40,364 nucleotides of DNA from Hyphomicrobiaceae bacterium. GTDB lineage: Bacteria; Pseudomonadota; Alphaproteobacteria; Rhizobiales; Hyphomicrobiaceae. Location of the stretch: assembly GCA_020638035.1 (NCBI GenBank), contig JACKJI010000019.1:1-40364 (forward strand). Reading direction: 5' to 3'. Positions 8,224 through 16,575 of this stretch are shown in pieces. The first letter of the stretch is position 1, and the number at the start of each line of letters is the position of its first letter. The notes below the pieces were generated by a model, which saw only the letters and a program-made list of their open reading frames with translations, was not told the DNA's origin and did no database searches. Position numbers and translations under genes: made by a program.

Positions 8224-8952
8224 TTACGGATAGAGCCGTGTTCGTGACCAAGGAGCCGCCGGCGCCGCGCGACGAAACACGACGCGGTCGTGCAGACGGA
8301 AGGGCCGATCGTGCCAGAACTCGATCTCGACCGGGGTCAAGCGGAAACCCGACCAGTGCGGCGGACGCGGTATCTCTCCCAGCGGATAACGAGCAGCGGC
8401 GAGCGCAACCCGCTTTTCCAGCGCGAAGCGGCTTTCGAGCGGACGCGACTGATCCGACGCCCAGGCCCCGATGCGCGATTGACGCGGACGCGACTGGAAG
8501 TAGGCGTCCGCCTCTGCGCCATGCACGGACGCGACGGCACCACGCACGCGCACCTGCCGTCGCAGCGATTTCCAGTGGAACAGCAGCGCGGCATTCGGAT
8601 TGGCCGCAAGCTCGCGTCCCTTGGCGCTTTCGAGGTTGGTGTAGAAGACGAACCCACGATCGAGGCGCCCTTCCACATCGACGCCCTTCAATAGCACCAT
8701 GCGAACGTTGGGCATCCCCTCGCCATCCACCGTAGCCAACGCCATGGCGTTGGGATCGTTGATTTCGCGCGCCTCGGCGTGCGCCATCCAATCCCCAAAC
8801 AGCTCGAAGGGGTCCTCGGCGGCACCAAAGTCGGCCGCCTGGGGCGTGGCGGTATAACTGGGATCGTTGGCGTCCTTCCCGTCGGTCACGTCGAGTTCCT
8901 CTCTCAAAGCGACGCCATTCGTCGCGCCCACATAGCCAGTATATCGCCCCAT
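8224..8952 (-). CDS. pdxH: Pyridoxamine 5'-phosphate oxidase
   Basis: A 242-residue FMN enzyme that oxidises pyridoxine or pyridoxamine 5'-phosphate to pyridoxal 5'-phosphate, the last step of vitamin B6 synthesis and salvage. Features: the DPFELFGDWMAHA entry helix, NAMALATVDGEGMPNVRMVLLKG for the FMN phosphate, FVFYTNLESAKGREL, the WKSLRRQVRVRG strand, and the C-terminal WSGFRL and RLHDR motifs that bind substrate. The start at 8952 has a GAGGT motif seven bases upstream. The N-terminus is about 25 residues longer than in many homologues and is variable in character. Longer in-frame extensions upstream would run into the divergent gene and are unlikely. Confidence 0.93.
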   Translation of the reverse strand: MGRYTGYVGATNGVALREELDVTDGKDANDPSYTATPQAADFGAAEDPFELFGDWMAHAEAREINDPNAMALATVDGEGMPNVRMVLLKGVDVEGRLDRGFVFYTNLESAKGRELAANPNAALLFHWKSLRRQVRVRGAVASVHGAEADAYFQSRPRQSRIGAWASDQSRPLESRFALEKRVALAAARYPLGEIPRPPHWSGFRLTPVEIEFWHDRPFRLHDRVVFRRAAPAAPWSRTRLYP

Positions 8953-9087
8953 GACCTCGGTGTTCGTCCATGAGCCGGGCACACGTTTAGAGCCTATTAA
9001 CCCTAACGCGTCACTGTTGTGAACGATCCTCGCAGTCGCCGTCGATCGCCCCGTTCGTTGCGTTGTCCCAGTTTCGCGTGGTGTGTG

Positions 9088-9561
9088 ATGCGTTCCAATG
9101 TCTCCTTGTTTCCGCTGGCGGCCACAGCCGTCACGGCACTGTTCTTCGTCGTCTCGATCCTCATCGTCCCCGATTTCGCCAACGCCGCCGAGCCCGAGAA
9201 GGACGACGGCCACGCGCAGTGCACCTGCCCTGACGGCGGCAGCGCTTCGGGCAAGATGTCGTCCCGGCCCAAATTTGCCGAACTGAAGGCGCCAGCTGCA
9301 CGGCTCGATCTCAACGACGAGATCGCCACTCTTGAAACGCTCCAGCTCGCGCTGTCGGAAGTCGGAGACGGCTCCACCTATGTCTGGCACCGCCATCATG
9401 GCCGCCTGTCCGGCGTGATCCAGCCGACCACCTCCTTCAAGGATACGAACGGCAGCGTGTGCCGTCATGTCGTTGTCGTGCTGACCTCCGGCAACCGGTC
9501 AGAGCGTTCCGAAGGTGTTGCCTGCCGGTTGCCCAGCGGACAGTGGCAGCTTCAGGGCTGA
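9088..9561 (+). CDS. Exported 17-kDa-surface-antigen-like protein
   Basis: A 157-residue protein with a hydrophobic N-terminal signal segment (about residues 5-30, ending ANAA) and a C-terminal domain resembling the conserved end of the rickettsial 17-kDa surface-antigen family (RT0821/Lpp0805 type). The key pattern is a paired Trp/Gly strand (TYVWHRHHGRLSGVI), then VCRHVVVVLTSG and finally ACRLPSGQW, which places two cysteines for a disulfide. It lacks an obvious lipobox, so a periplasmic rather than lipid-anchored location is likely. It is divergent from pdxH. Function unknown; the family is usually found at the outer membrane or periplasm. Confidence 0.65.
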   Translation: MRSNVSLFPLAATAVTALFFVVSILIVPDFANAAEPEKDDGHAQCTCPDGGSASGKMSSRPKFAELKAPAARLDLNDEIATLETLQLALSEVGDGSTYVWHRHHGRLSGVIQPTTSFKDTNGSVCRHVVVVLTSGNRSERSEGVACRLPSGQWQLQG

Positions 9562-9893
9562 GCCAAACCCGGAAGACACGCACAACAATCTCCTAGTGGC
9601 TGCCGCCCTTCGGGAGCGGCGCCCTGAAGCTGGCGGTGCGGGATGCGACCCTGCGGCACCCCGCACCGCCGGCTACGTATCATGCTCGATCAACAAGATT
9701 GAGAGTAATCCATTGATATTGCGCTGATTTGTAAAAGCTTGCGCCAGCTCGTTATTGACCGGTGCCCGGCTTCGCGAGGCATCGCGGCCCGCCCGCGAGA
9801 ACTGATCCAGCGGCCATCTGGACCGACAGGCCCATTTGTGTAGGATGCCGGCCAAAGTTGGGTCTACGACCACTCTCTAAGGAACAAAAGCTG
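9562..9893. other. Intergenic region with one large hairpin
   Basis: No gene. An eleven-base inverted repeat, GGCGGTGCGGG (9632-9642) and CCCGCACCGCC (9660-9670), forms a strong hairpin about 70 bases after the surface-antigen-like gene. There is no following T-run, so it may stabilise the mRNA end or help Rho-type termination. The remainder, which turns AT-richer around 9690-9740, should hold the fabI promoter. Confidence 0.5.
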
Positions 9894-10745
9894 ATGACTT
9901 CAACCGGGGCTGAAGGCACCGCGGCCACCGGCACGCTCATGGCCGGCAAGCGCGGCCTGATCATGGGCGTCGCCAACAACAGATCGATCGCATGGGGTAT
10001 CGCGCAGGCCTGTGCCGCACAAGGCGCGGAACTCGCTTTCACCTATCAGGGAGACGCACTGAAGAAGCGAGTGGAACCGCTTGCCGCCGACATCGGCTCC
10101 AAGATCGTGCTCCCCTGCGACGTCACCGACAAGGCCTCGATGGATGCGGTGTTCGAGGCGATCGGCGCGCAGTGGGGCCGGCTCGACTTCCTGGTGCACG
10201 CCATCGCCTATGCCGACAAGAACGAGCTCGACGGACGTTATGTCGACACGTCGGAGGAGAACTTCACCAAGTCTCTGCTCATCTCCTGCTACTCTTTCAC
10301 CGCGCTCGCACAGCGCGCAGAGAAGCTGATGACCAACGGCGGCTCGCTCGTCACACTCACCTATTACGGTGCCGAAAAGGTCATGCCTCACTACAACGTG
10401 ATGGGCGTTGCCAAGGCGGCGCTGGAGGCAAGTGTGCGTTATCTGGCCTCCGACCTGGGCAAGAACAACATCCGCGTCAACGCGATCTCGGCAGGTCCCA
10501 TCAAGACGCTCGCCGCCTCGGGCATCTCCGACTTCCGCTACATCCTGCGCTGGAACGAGTACAACTCCCCCCTGCGGCGCACCGTGACGATCGAGGACGT
10601 GGGCGGCGCCGGCGTCTATCTGCTCTCCGATCTGTCGCGCGGCGTGACGGGTGAGGTCCACCACGTCGACTCCGGCTATCACGTCCAGGGCATGAAGAAC
10701 GAGGACGCACCGGACATCTCGGTCGTCAAGGGCGAGCCCGGTTGA
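9894..10745 (+). CDS. fabI: Enoyl-[acyl-carrier-protein] reductase (NADH), FabI type
   Basis: This 283-residue enzyme performs the last reduction in each cycle of type II fatty acid synthesis. The nucleotide-binding opening MGVANNRSIAWGIA (residues 24-37) and the FabI-specific Y-x6-K catalytic pair (Tyr167, Lys174 in HYNVMGVAK) separate it from other SDRs. It also has the RTVTIEDVGGAGVYLLSDLS region near the C-terminus. Length is typical apart from about 14 extra N-terminal residues. The ATG at 9894 has AAGGA ten bases upstream. The stop overlaps the start of the histidine phosphatase gene, so the two are probably translationally coupled. This is the target of triclosan-type inhibitors in other bacteria. 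Confidence 0.95.
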   Translation: MTSTGAEGTAATGTLMAGKRGLIMGVANNRSIAWGIAQACAAQGAELAFTYQGDALKKRVEPLAADIGSKIVLPCDVTDKASMDAVFEAIGAQWGRLDFLVHAIAYADKNELDGRYVDTSEENFTKSLLISCYSFTALAQRAEKLMTNGGSLVTLTYYGAEKVMPHYNVMGVAKAALEASVRYLASDLGKNNIRVNAISAGPIKTLAASGISDFRYILRWNEYNSPLRRTVTIEDVGGAGVYLLSDLSRGVTGEVHHVDSGYHVQGMKNEDAPDISVVKGEPG

Positions 10746-11332
10746 TTTCCCTGCCGACGATCTACTTCATCCGCCACGGCGAGACGGACTGGAATGCGCA
10801 GCGCCGCTACCAGGGACAGGCGGATATTCCCTTGAACGACACGGGCCGCGCGCAGGCGCGCCGCAACGGCGAAGCTCTGAGAGCATTCTTGCCCCGGATT
10901 GGCCAGGCCGACTTCATCGCCAGTCCGCTGCAACGAACGCTTGAGACGATGCGCATCGTGCGCGGTGCTCTCGGACTGGCGATGGACGATTTCACGATCG
11001 ATCCGCGCCTCATCGAGCTCAATTACGGGCACTGGGAAGGACAACTCGCCAGCGATCTGCCGCACACCGATCCGGACGGGCTATCGGCGCGGGCCGCCGA
11101 TTCCTATCACTGGCGGCCACGTGGCGGAGAGAACTACGCTGATCTCACGCGCCGGCTCGAAAGCTGGCTTGCGGAGCTTTCACGTGATTGCGTGGTGGTC
11201 TCGCACGGCGGGGTCAGCCGCGCCCTGCGCGGTCTGCTCCTCGACGAGGTGGCCAAAACGGACATCGCCCAGCTCGACGTGCCGCAGGATCGAGTTCTGC
11301 GCATCTCTCAACGCACAATGGACTGGCTGTGA
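10742..11332 (+). CDS. Histidine phosphatase family protein (phosphoglycerate mutase-like)
   Basis: A 196-residue member of the histidine phosphatase superfamily. The catalytic RHGETDWN motif is at residues 11-18 (phospho-accepting His12). The proton-donor region contains IELNYGHWEG, and the second catalytic His lies in VSHGG near residue 160. The gene opens with a TTG that overlaps the fabI stop (TTGA); no ATG is available nearby. Coupling to fabI is a common arrangement in this bacterial order. Members dephosphorylate many small molecules, so the substrate is open; a true cofactor-dependent phosphoglycerate mutase is less likely because it would be longer. Confidence 0.85.
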   Translation: MISLPTIYFIRHGETDWNAQRRYQGQADIPLNDTGRAQARRNGEALRAFLPRIGQADFIASPLQRTLETMRIVRGALGLAMDDFTIDPRLIELNYGHWEGQLASDLPHTDPDGLSARAADSYHWRPRGGENYADLTRRLESWLAELSRDCVVVSHGGVSRALRGLLLDEVAKTDIAQLDVPQDRVLRISQRTMDWL

Positions 11333-11372
11333 TCCGGAGTATCGTTGGCGCTGGAGCCTGATCGGGTGTCTC

Positions 11373-11418
11373 GCAATTGCCGACCAACAATTGCGGCAGG
11401 TTCTTCGTCGGCAATTGC
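11373..11418. repeat. Inverted repeat with three CAATTGC copies
   Basis: The arms GCAATTGCCGAC (11373-11384) and GTCGGCAATTGC (11407-11418) are a perfect twelve-base inverted repeat, and a third CAATTGC copy lies between them at about 11388-11394. It starts 40 bases after the phosphatase stop. It may be a transcript-end hairpin or an operator; there is no T-run. Confidence 0.6.
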
Positions 11419-11563
11419 AGGATGAACACCACAACAAGTCAATGATTCTGCTTGTGTCGTTCAGAACCGCAAAGACCGAGACGAGACCGCGGCAATGGTG
11501 TCGGCATTTGCGGTTCACGACACGAGATCGCCGTGCGGGCGCGGAGCAGTGCCCCAAAAGCAG

Positions 11564-11595
11564 AAGGAGCCAGAGTAGCGGCTCTCCGGCTCCTT
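11564..11595 (-). terminator. Candidate minus-strand terminator hairpin
   Basis: AAGGAGCC (11564-11571) and GGCTCCTT (11588-11595) pair, with AGAG/CTCT continuing the stem after a small bulge. Read on the minus strand it is followed by CTGCTTTTGGGG. If it works as a terminator, there would be a minus-strand transcript from the 11600-11900 region. Confidence 0.35.
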
Positions 11596-12039
11596 CCAGA
11601 TGACAGCATGGGTAAAATCTCGAGAGCGGTTGCTCAGACCGTTCCGGAGGCTTTGGCTCCACACAGTTGACACAGGCGCCCACGCTCTTCGGCGTGCGAC
11701 GAGACTGCGAACTCGCCCCGGTGTCGGCCCCCTGCACATCGGTTCCGGTTGTACTCCGGACGACGATGTGAAGCGAAGCCGCAAAGACGCGCGCTGGCGT
11801 GCCGATCAAAACAACGTCGTGCCCGCATCCGAATCGCACCGAGACACCCGACTGTTATACAGCGGGTATGCCCCTGTCACCCACCCGGCGACGGTATCGC
11901 GCCTTGCAGACGTCGGGTCGTCACCCTATGAGTGATTTGAACCACACAAGCGGAGCGGCCGATGTCTGGTCCGGGAACCGACGAGATTGCCGCGCACCTC
12001 CTACTTGCCCTGCCTCCTCCGTGACTTACGGCGACTGAC

Positions 12040-13143
12040 ATGTCTCACAACAGCTTCGGCCACCTGTTCCGCATCACGACCTGGGGTGAAAGCCACGGGC
12101 CGGCCATCGGATGCGTGGTCGACGGCTGCCCACCCGGCGTGCCGATCGAAGCCCACGAGATTCAAACTTATCTCGACCGGCGCAAGCCCGGAGGATCACG
12201 TTTCGTCACGCAGCGCAAAGAGCCAGATACGGTAGAGATCCTCTCAGGCGTTTTCGCCGATGCGAGCGGCCAGCAGGTGACGACGGGCACGCCGATCTCG
12301 CTCTTCATCCGCAACCAGGACCAGCGGTCGAAAGACTACGGAGAGATCAAGGACAAGTTCCGTCCAGGACACGCCGATTTCACCTACATGGCCAAATACG
12401 GCATCCGCGACTATCGCGGCGGCGGACGCTCCTCGGCGCGAGAGACAGCCTCACGAGTCGCAGCGGGTGCGATCGCCCGCAAGATCCTTTCGGGCGTCAC
12501 GATCCGAGGGGCGCTCGTCCAGATCGGACCGCATGCCGTCGACCGCAGCCGTTGGGATTGGCAGGAGGTCGACCGCAACCCGTTGTTCTGTCCTGACGCG
12601 GAAACCGCGCGGGCGTGGGAGACCTACCTCGACGGCATCCGCAAGTCCGGCTCGTCTATCGGCGCGATCGTCGAGATCGTGGCGGAGGGCGTACCCGCAG
12701 GGCTCGGTGCGCCAATCTACGGCAAGCTCGACCAGGATATCGCCTCTGCGATGATGAGCATCAATGCTGTGAAAGCCGTCGAGATCGGGGCCGGAATGGC
12801 CGCCGCAATGCTCACCGGCGAGGATAATGCCGACGAGATCCGCATCGACGCCGACGGCAAGCCGCTCTTCCTTTCAAACCACGCTGGCGGCATCCTCGGC
12901 GGCATCTCCACCGGACAGCCGGTCGTGGCGCGGTTCGCTGTCAAGCCGACCTCGTCCATCCTGACGCCGCGGCGTACAATCGACGCACAAGGAAACGAGA
13001 CGGAGATCGCAACCAAGGGCCGCCACGATCCCTGTGTCGGAATTCGCGCCGTTCCGGTCGGCGAAGCGATGATGGCGCTTGTGCTGGCGGACCATCTGCT
13101 GCGCCATCGCGGCCAGGTGAGCGGTGGGACGCATTCGGGCTGA
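12040..13143 (+). CDS. aroC: Chorismate synthase
   Basis: This 367-residue enzyme converts 5-enolpyruvylshikimate 3-phosphate to chorismate, the final step of the shikimate pathway, using reduced FMN. The three family signatures are visible: GESHGPAIGCVVDGCPPG near the N-terminus, the RPGHAD and GGGRSSARETASRVAAGA block around residues 105-150, and RHDPCVGIRAVPVGEAM near residue 330. Length is normal. The ATG at 12040 begins the conserved MSHNSFGHLFR, so the start is secure. The end lies 40 bases before the lipid-kinase-like gene, so the two may form an operon. Confidence 0.96.
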   Translation: MSHNSFGHLFRITTWGESHGPAIGCVVDGCPPGVPIEAHEIQTYLDRRKPGGSRFVTQRKEPDTVEILSGVFADASGQQVTTGTPISLFIRNQDQRSKDYGEIKDKFRPGHADFTYMAKYGIRDYRGGGRSSARETASRVAAGAIARKILSGVTIRGALVQIGPHAVDRSRWDWQEVDRNPLFCPDAETARAWETYLDGIRKSGSSIGAIVEIVAEGVPAGLGAPIYGKLDQDIASAMMSINAVKAVEIGAGMAAAMLTGEDNADEIRIDADGKPLFLSNHAGGILGGISTGQPVVARFAVKPTSSILTPRRTIDAQGNETEIATKGRHDPCVGIRAVPVGEAMMALVLADHLLRHRGQVSGGTHSG

Positions 13144-13183
13144 GCCCGCTTTCGATGCTCGGACACGGGAGCGGCGCGCGCCC

Positions 13184-14119
13184 ATGAACAATGCCTCCAG
13201 AGATAGGGCTGCCGCGCAGTCTTTCGAGGCAGGGCCGCGACGTAAGCGCTTCCTCATCGTTCGCAACCCCCACGCAGGATTGAAAGGCGCCCGTCTCGTT
13301 GCCCAGGTTGTGGGGGCACTCACCGCACAGGGGGCTCTTGCCCACGTCGTCGAGACAGTCGATGCAGGCTCGGTCCGATCCGTACTCGCAGCGGAGGGCG
13401 ACATCGACGCCGTGGTGGCGGCTGGCGGCGACGGCACCGTGCGGGCTCTAGCGCTGACGCTCTCCGACCTCGGGCTGGACCTCCCCGTCGGCATCATTCC
13501 AGCTGGAACCGGCAACGTGCTGGCCAACGAGATCGGCCTGCCTCGCGATGCCCACAGGCTTGCCGACTACCTCGTCGGGTCTCCCGCGTGCACGGTGCGG
13601 GTGATGCAGGCCAACGAGGAACCGTTCCTCTTGATGGCTTCCTCCGGTTTTGATGCCGAAGTGCTGTTGCGGCTTTCGGTGCGGTTGAAGCAGAGAATTG
13701 CCCGCGCGGCCTATGCCCTGCCGACACTTTCAACCCTGGCCCACATGAGGCTCACGCCGTTTTCGGTGATCGTCGACGGCGTAGCGCACGAGGCGACCTG
13801 GGTGATCGTCGCCAACGCCCGGACCTACGGTGGCAGCTTCCACCTGGTATCCGGCGCGTCGATCTTTGATGACCGGCTTCAGGCCGTTCTGTTCAGCGCA
13901 CGCACGCGGGCTGGCAGGATCCGGGAACTCGCTTGGCTTGCAGCCGGACGGGCCGAGCGATGCGCGGGCATCACCGTCATCGGCTGCCGGCAAGTCGAGA
14001 TCCAAGCACCACGTCAGATGCCCAGTCAGATTGACGGTGATGCACTTGGCTTCGGACCCGTCACCATCGCACCATCACAGCGCAGCATCAGGCTGATCGT
14101 CCCGCCGGATGCGCGCTGA
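13184..14119 (+). CDS. Diacylglycerol kinase-family lipid kinase
   Basis: A 311-residue protein of the DagK/sphingosine-kinase/YegS superfamily. The nucleotide-binding part holds IVRNPHAG (about residues 25-32), the hallmark GGDGT at 81-85, and the PAGTGNVLANE loop around 106-116. The C-terminal beta-sandwich domain ends with the usual QIDGDALG metal/nucleotide-site segment. Such enzymes phosphorylate diacylglycerol or related lipids at the inner membrane, though many members remain uncharacterised. The ATG at 13184 was chosen over an upstream in-frame start that would overlap aroC. Confidence 0.85.
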   Translation: MNNASRDRAAAQSFEAGPRRKRFLIVRNPHAGLKGARLVAQVVGALTAQGALAHVVETVDAGSVRSVLAAEGDIDAVVAAGGDGTVRALALTLSDLGLDLPVGIIPAGTGNVLANEIGLPRDAHRLADYLVGSPACTVRVMQANEEPFLLMASSGFDAEVLLRLSVRLKQRIARAAYALPTLSTLAHMRLTPFSVIVDGVAHEATWVIVANARTYGGSFHLVSGASIFDDRLQAVLFSARTRAGRIRELAWLAAGRAERCAGITVIGCRQVEIQAPRQMPSQIDGDALGFGPVTIAPSQRSIRLIVPPDAR

Positions 14120-14538
14120 GCAGATGACACCATCTGGCTTGACGCCGTGCGCACACGGCCGGCCCCTGTCCAGCCCCCTCTCTAAACGTCTTATTCTTGT
14201 GCCGCGCACTTGCCGGATGAACCAACCCGGCATGCCTGGGGCTCAATTGTGATTGGGGTGCCAACTCCCAATCTTCGGGGCCCTTGCACTCGCAAGCCAG
14301 CGCGCGCGAACACGACGCACACAATCCCACCTACAAAATATTCGCGCCAAAAACGAAGAATGCCGGAGCGACAAGGCCGCTCCGGCATACCGGTCGTCTT
14401 CGGGGGAATCTGGGAGTAAGGATCTTTGCGACCCACTCACTCGCGCACAGACCGGGCGCGCGCGATGCTCAAATCATCTCCAGAATTTCAAGCAGCGGGA
14501 GTACCGGATTGGGCCAGCGCACCCGCAACTCAATCCGA
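14120..14538. other. Intergenic region between convergent genes
   Basis: No gene between the lipid-kinase-like gene and the minus-strand porin. It contains the porin terminator hairpin at 14361-14386. Open frames crossing this region are in the antisense of the porin gene and lack family features. Confidence 0.5.
14349..14386 (-). terminator. Rho-independent terminator of the porin gene
   Basis: A perfect ten-base stem, TGCCGGAGCG (14361-14370) and CGCTCCGGCA (14377-14386), followed on the minus strand by TTCTTCGTTTTTGG. It lies about 150 bases beyond the porin stop codon. Confidence 0.65.
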
Positions 14539-15318
14539 TCAGGGCAGAGCCACCTTAGCCGTGAAGACAAAGCGCTCGTCGCAGATGCTGCAGCTATTGA
14601 TGTCCGAATCCCAGTAGCGGAAGTCGAAGGTGAACTTGTCAACGGCCAGCGACAGACCCGCGTTCCAGTAGTTGTAGTCACCCGAGTTATCGAAGAACTC
14701 GCCGTGACCGAACAGTCCGGAGATGCTCGGCGTGAATGCACCGACTGCGGGCAACTCATAAGCAGCAGACACCTCGGTGAACAGGGTCTCCCCCGTCTCA
14801 CCGGTATATTCAGGCGAATAGAAGAGGGTCGCACCGAGTGTGATCTTGTTCCAAGTGCCGCTAACACCGCCCTTCAGCTCGACGTAGTCATATTCGCCGA
14901 CGACGACATTGTTGTCCTTGGCATTGGGGTAGGCGTAATAGATCACGCCCAGATCGAACGTCAGCGGACCCCAGGTCGGCTTGATGCCGGCATAAAGGTC
15001 GACTTCAATATCTGCAGATCCAGGCCCCTTGCCGAAGTCTACCGTGGAAGCCCACACGCCAGCGTAGAACATGCCGCAGGTTGCATCCACACCACCCTGC
15101 GCAGCCGGATCCTCAAGCGTCTGCGAGATGCCGCGGAACACATAGTCCGACGTACCGCCGATGTTCATCGAGAAGCTGCAACGGCGCTTCGGTTCCTCGG
15201 CGGGTGCGTCCTTGATCGAACCGCCGAGATCAGCAGCGGTGGCCGGCACGGTGACGAGGGCAGCCGAGAAGGCTGCAGCCACTGCTGCCAGGATTGTCTT
15301 ACTCATCTGAGAAGTCAT
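14539..15318 (-). CDS. TorF-family putative porin
   Basis: A 259-residue outer-membrane protein. An N-terminal signal peptide (about residues 1-28, cleaved after ATAA or nearby) precedes a mature part dominated by amphipathic strands. It has the family's opening NIGGTSDYVFRGISQT and repeated aromatic beta-hairpins such as DVDLYAG-type and YDYVELKGGVSG, and ends with a charged strand and a hydrophobic terminus. TorF/gcw_chp proteins are presumed small porins of unknown substrate. Two cysteines near the C-terminus (INSCSICDE) could form a disulfide in an outer loop. The ATG at 15318 has GGGGGAA upstream, and the gene is monocistronic with its own terminator. Confidence 0.85.
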   Translation of the reverse strand: MTSQMSKTILAAVAAAFSAALVTVPATAADLGGSIKDAPAEEPKRRCSFSMNIGGTSDYVFRGISQTLEDPAAQGGVDATCGMFYAGVWASTVDFGKGPGSADIEVDLYAGIKPTWGPLTFDLGVIYYAYPNAKDNNVVVGEYDYVELKGGVSGTWNKITLGATLFYSPEYTGETGETLFTEVSAAYELPAVGAFTPSISGLFGHGEFFDNSGDYNYWNAGLSLAVDKFTFDFRYWDSDINSCSICDERFVFTAKVALP

Positions 15319-15801
15319 GGTTTTTTCGTTCCCCCGATTTCATCTGCGCCGCACTGCTTCTGGCCGACTTTCGCCCGTATCGATTGGGTATCGACAAGGC
15401 CGTTACTCGAGATCCTGAAGCCAACGCAGTCCCATGGCAGAGCTGAATCATTGCCTGCTGGCATATACGAGAACGAAAAAAAGGCCGCCGCTACAAGTGT
15501 TTTGGTCAACCCTGCAACAGCTTGAACGGACACAGATGCACTTGCGCAACGAAGTCGCGAACTTGATCAGTTTGACGCCAAAAAACGCTCAATCCAGAAG
15601 CACAGAAAAAAACACAGTCGCACCATTTTCAGTCAATCTGCACACATTTTATGCAGAAAATTCGGGCTTCGGGAGGACTAGCGGTCGCTGCGCAATCCGT
15701 TATTCGTGACAGGCGCGCGACGTTCAGCAGACATTGCTCCGAATTCTGTGATTCGTGTGCGGACTTTCGACCCTGCGCCAGCCCAAAGGGACCACCCCGC
15801 C
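15319..15801. other. Divergent promoter region, AT-richer, no gene
   Basis: Between the porin (minus) and the SDR gene (plus). The middle (about 15460-15665) has several A-runs and is richer in A and T than its surroundings, as expected for a divergent promoter region. No convincing coding sequence; the open frame across 15434-15709 has no ribosome-binding site and no family features. Confidence 0.5.
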
Positions 15802-16575
15802 ATGCCGAGCAGCATGACTTCCACTGCAGCAGACACTGCTGATACCGGCGGCGGTTCCCGAACCGTCCTCATCACCGGTGCGGCCAAGCGTATCGGTCGT
15901 GCGATCGCGCGCGATCTTGCCCAGAACGGTTGGCGGGTCGGCGTTCACTACCGCAGAGCGCGTACTGAGGCCGAAAGCCTGGTGGCCGAAATCCGTGCTG
16001 CCGGCGGACAGGCCGCGGCACTCCAAGGCGACCTTGCCGAAGCCGAAGACGTGGACGCCTTGGTGCCCGCCTGCACCGAACTCCTTGGCTCACCGTGTTG
16101 CCTCATCAACAATGCCTCGGAGTTTCGCCATGACACGCTCGAGACGTTGACGCGTGACGCTTGGCACGTGCACCTCGATATCAATCTCAAGGCACCCGTA
16201 TTCCTCGCCCAGGCGATGGCCAAGCACCTGCCCGCCGGCTGCGAGGGCAACGTCATCAACATCATCGATCAGCGCGTGTGGAACCTGAAGCCTGATTTCT
16301 TCTCCTACACCATCTCAAAGGCCGGCCTGTGGACGGCGACGCGAACCCTGGCGCAGGCCCTCGCCCCGCGCATCCGCGTCAATGCCATCGCACCCGGACC
16401 GGTGCTCAAGTCGGTGCATCAGACCGACGCTGACTTCGCTGCCGAATGTTCCTCGACCCTGATGGGGCGCGGCCCGAGCACCGAGGAGATTGCGGCAGCG
16501 GTACGCTTCATCATCGCCGCGCCGGCAATGACCGGGCAGATGATCGCGCTCGATGGCGGCCAACATCTGACGTGA
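15802..16575 (+). CDS. SDR oxidoreductase resembling pteridine reductase / FolM
   Basis: A 257-residue short-chain dehydrogenase. The cofactor loop TGAAKRIGR (residues 25-33), NNAS (103-106) and the Y-x3-K pair (Tyr169, Lys173) are clear. The usual catalytic Ser, 13 residues before Tyr, is replaced by Asp156. This Asp, together with Arg30 in the cofactor loop and Phe108 after NNAS, matches the arrangement of trypanosomatid pteridine reductase PTR1 and the FolM dihydromonapterin/dihydrofolate reductases. The likely role is therefore NADPH-dependent reduction of a pterin or folate, though this is family inference. The start at 15802 has an AAAGGGA motif upstream; ATG 15814 is possible. Confidence 0.82.
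   Translation: MPSSMTSTAADTADTGGGSRTVLITGAAKRIGRAIARDLAQNGWRVGVHYRRARTEAESLVAEIRAAGGQAAALQGDLAEAEDVDALVPACTELLGSPCCLINNASEFRHDTLETLTRDAWHVHLDINLKAPVFLAQAMAKHLPAGCEGNVINIIDQRVWNLKPDFFSYTISKAGLWTATRTLAQALAPRIRVNAIAPGPVLKSVHQTDADFAAECSSTLMGRGPSTEEIAAAVRFIIAAPAMTGQMIALDGGQHLT

Larger units (their letters stand above)
11333..12039. other. Hairpin-rich gap between the phosphatase gene and aroC
   Basis: No convincing gene in 707 bases. There are three separate inverted repeats: 11373-11384 with 11407-11418 (GCAATTGCCGAC and its complement, with a further CAATTGC between them); 11464-11473 with 11507-11516 (GAACCGCAAA / TTTGCGGTTC, whose 33-base interior is itself largely self-complementary); and 11564-11571 with 11588-11595 (AAGGAGCC / GGCTCCTT). 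Open frames on the minus strand across this region have no family features. The density of structure suggests regulatory RNA or transcript-end signals. Confidence 0.5.

Noticed and set aside
7932..8735. Plus-strand open frame of 267 codons
   Set aside because: Spans the start of the DUF1499 gene and antisense pdxH, and crosses a terminator hairpin; composition is Arg/Ala/Pro-biased.
11180..11839. Minus-strand frame of 219 codons between the phosphatase gene and aroC
   Set aside because: It runs through the hairpin cluster and into the phosphatase gene; no start signal and no family features.
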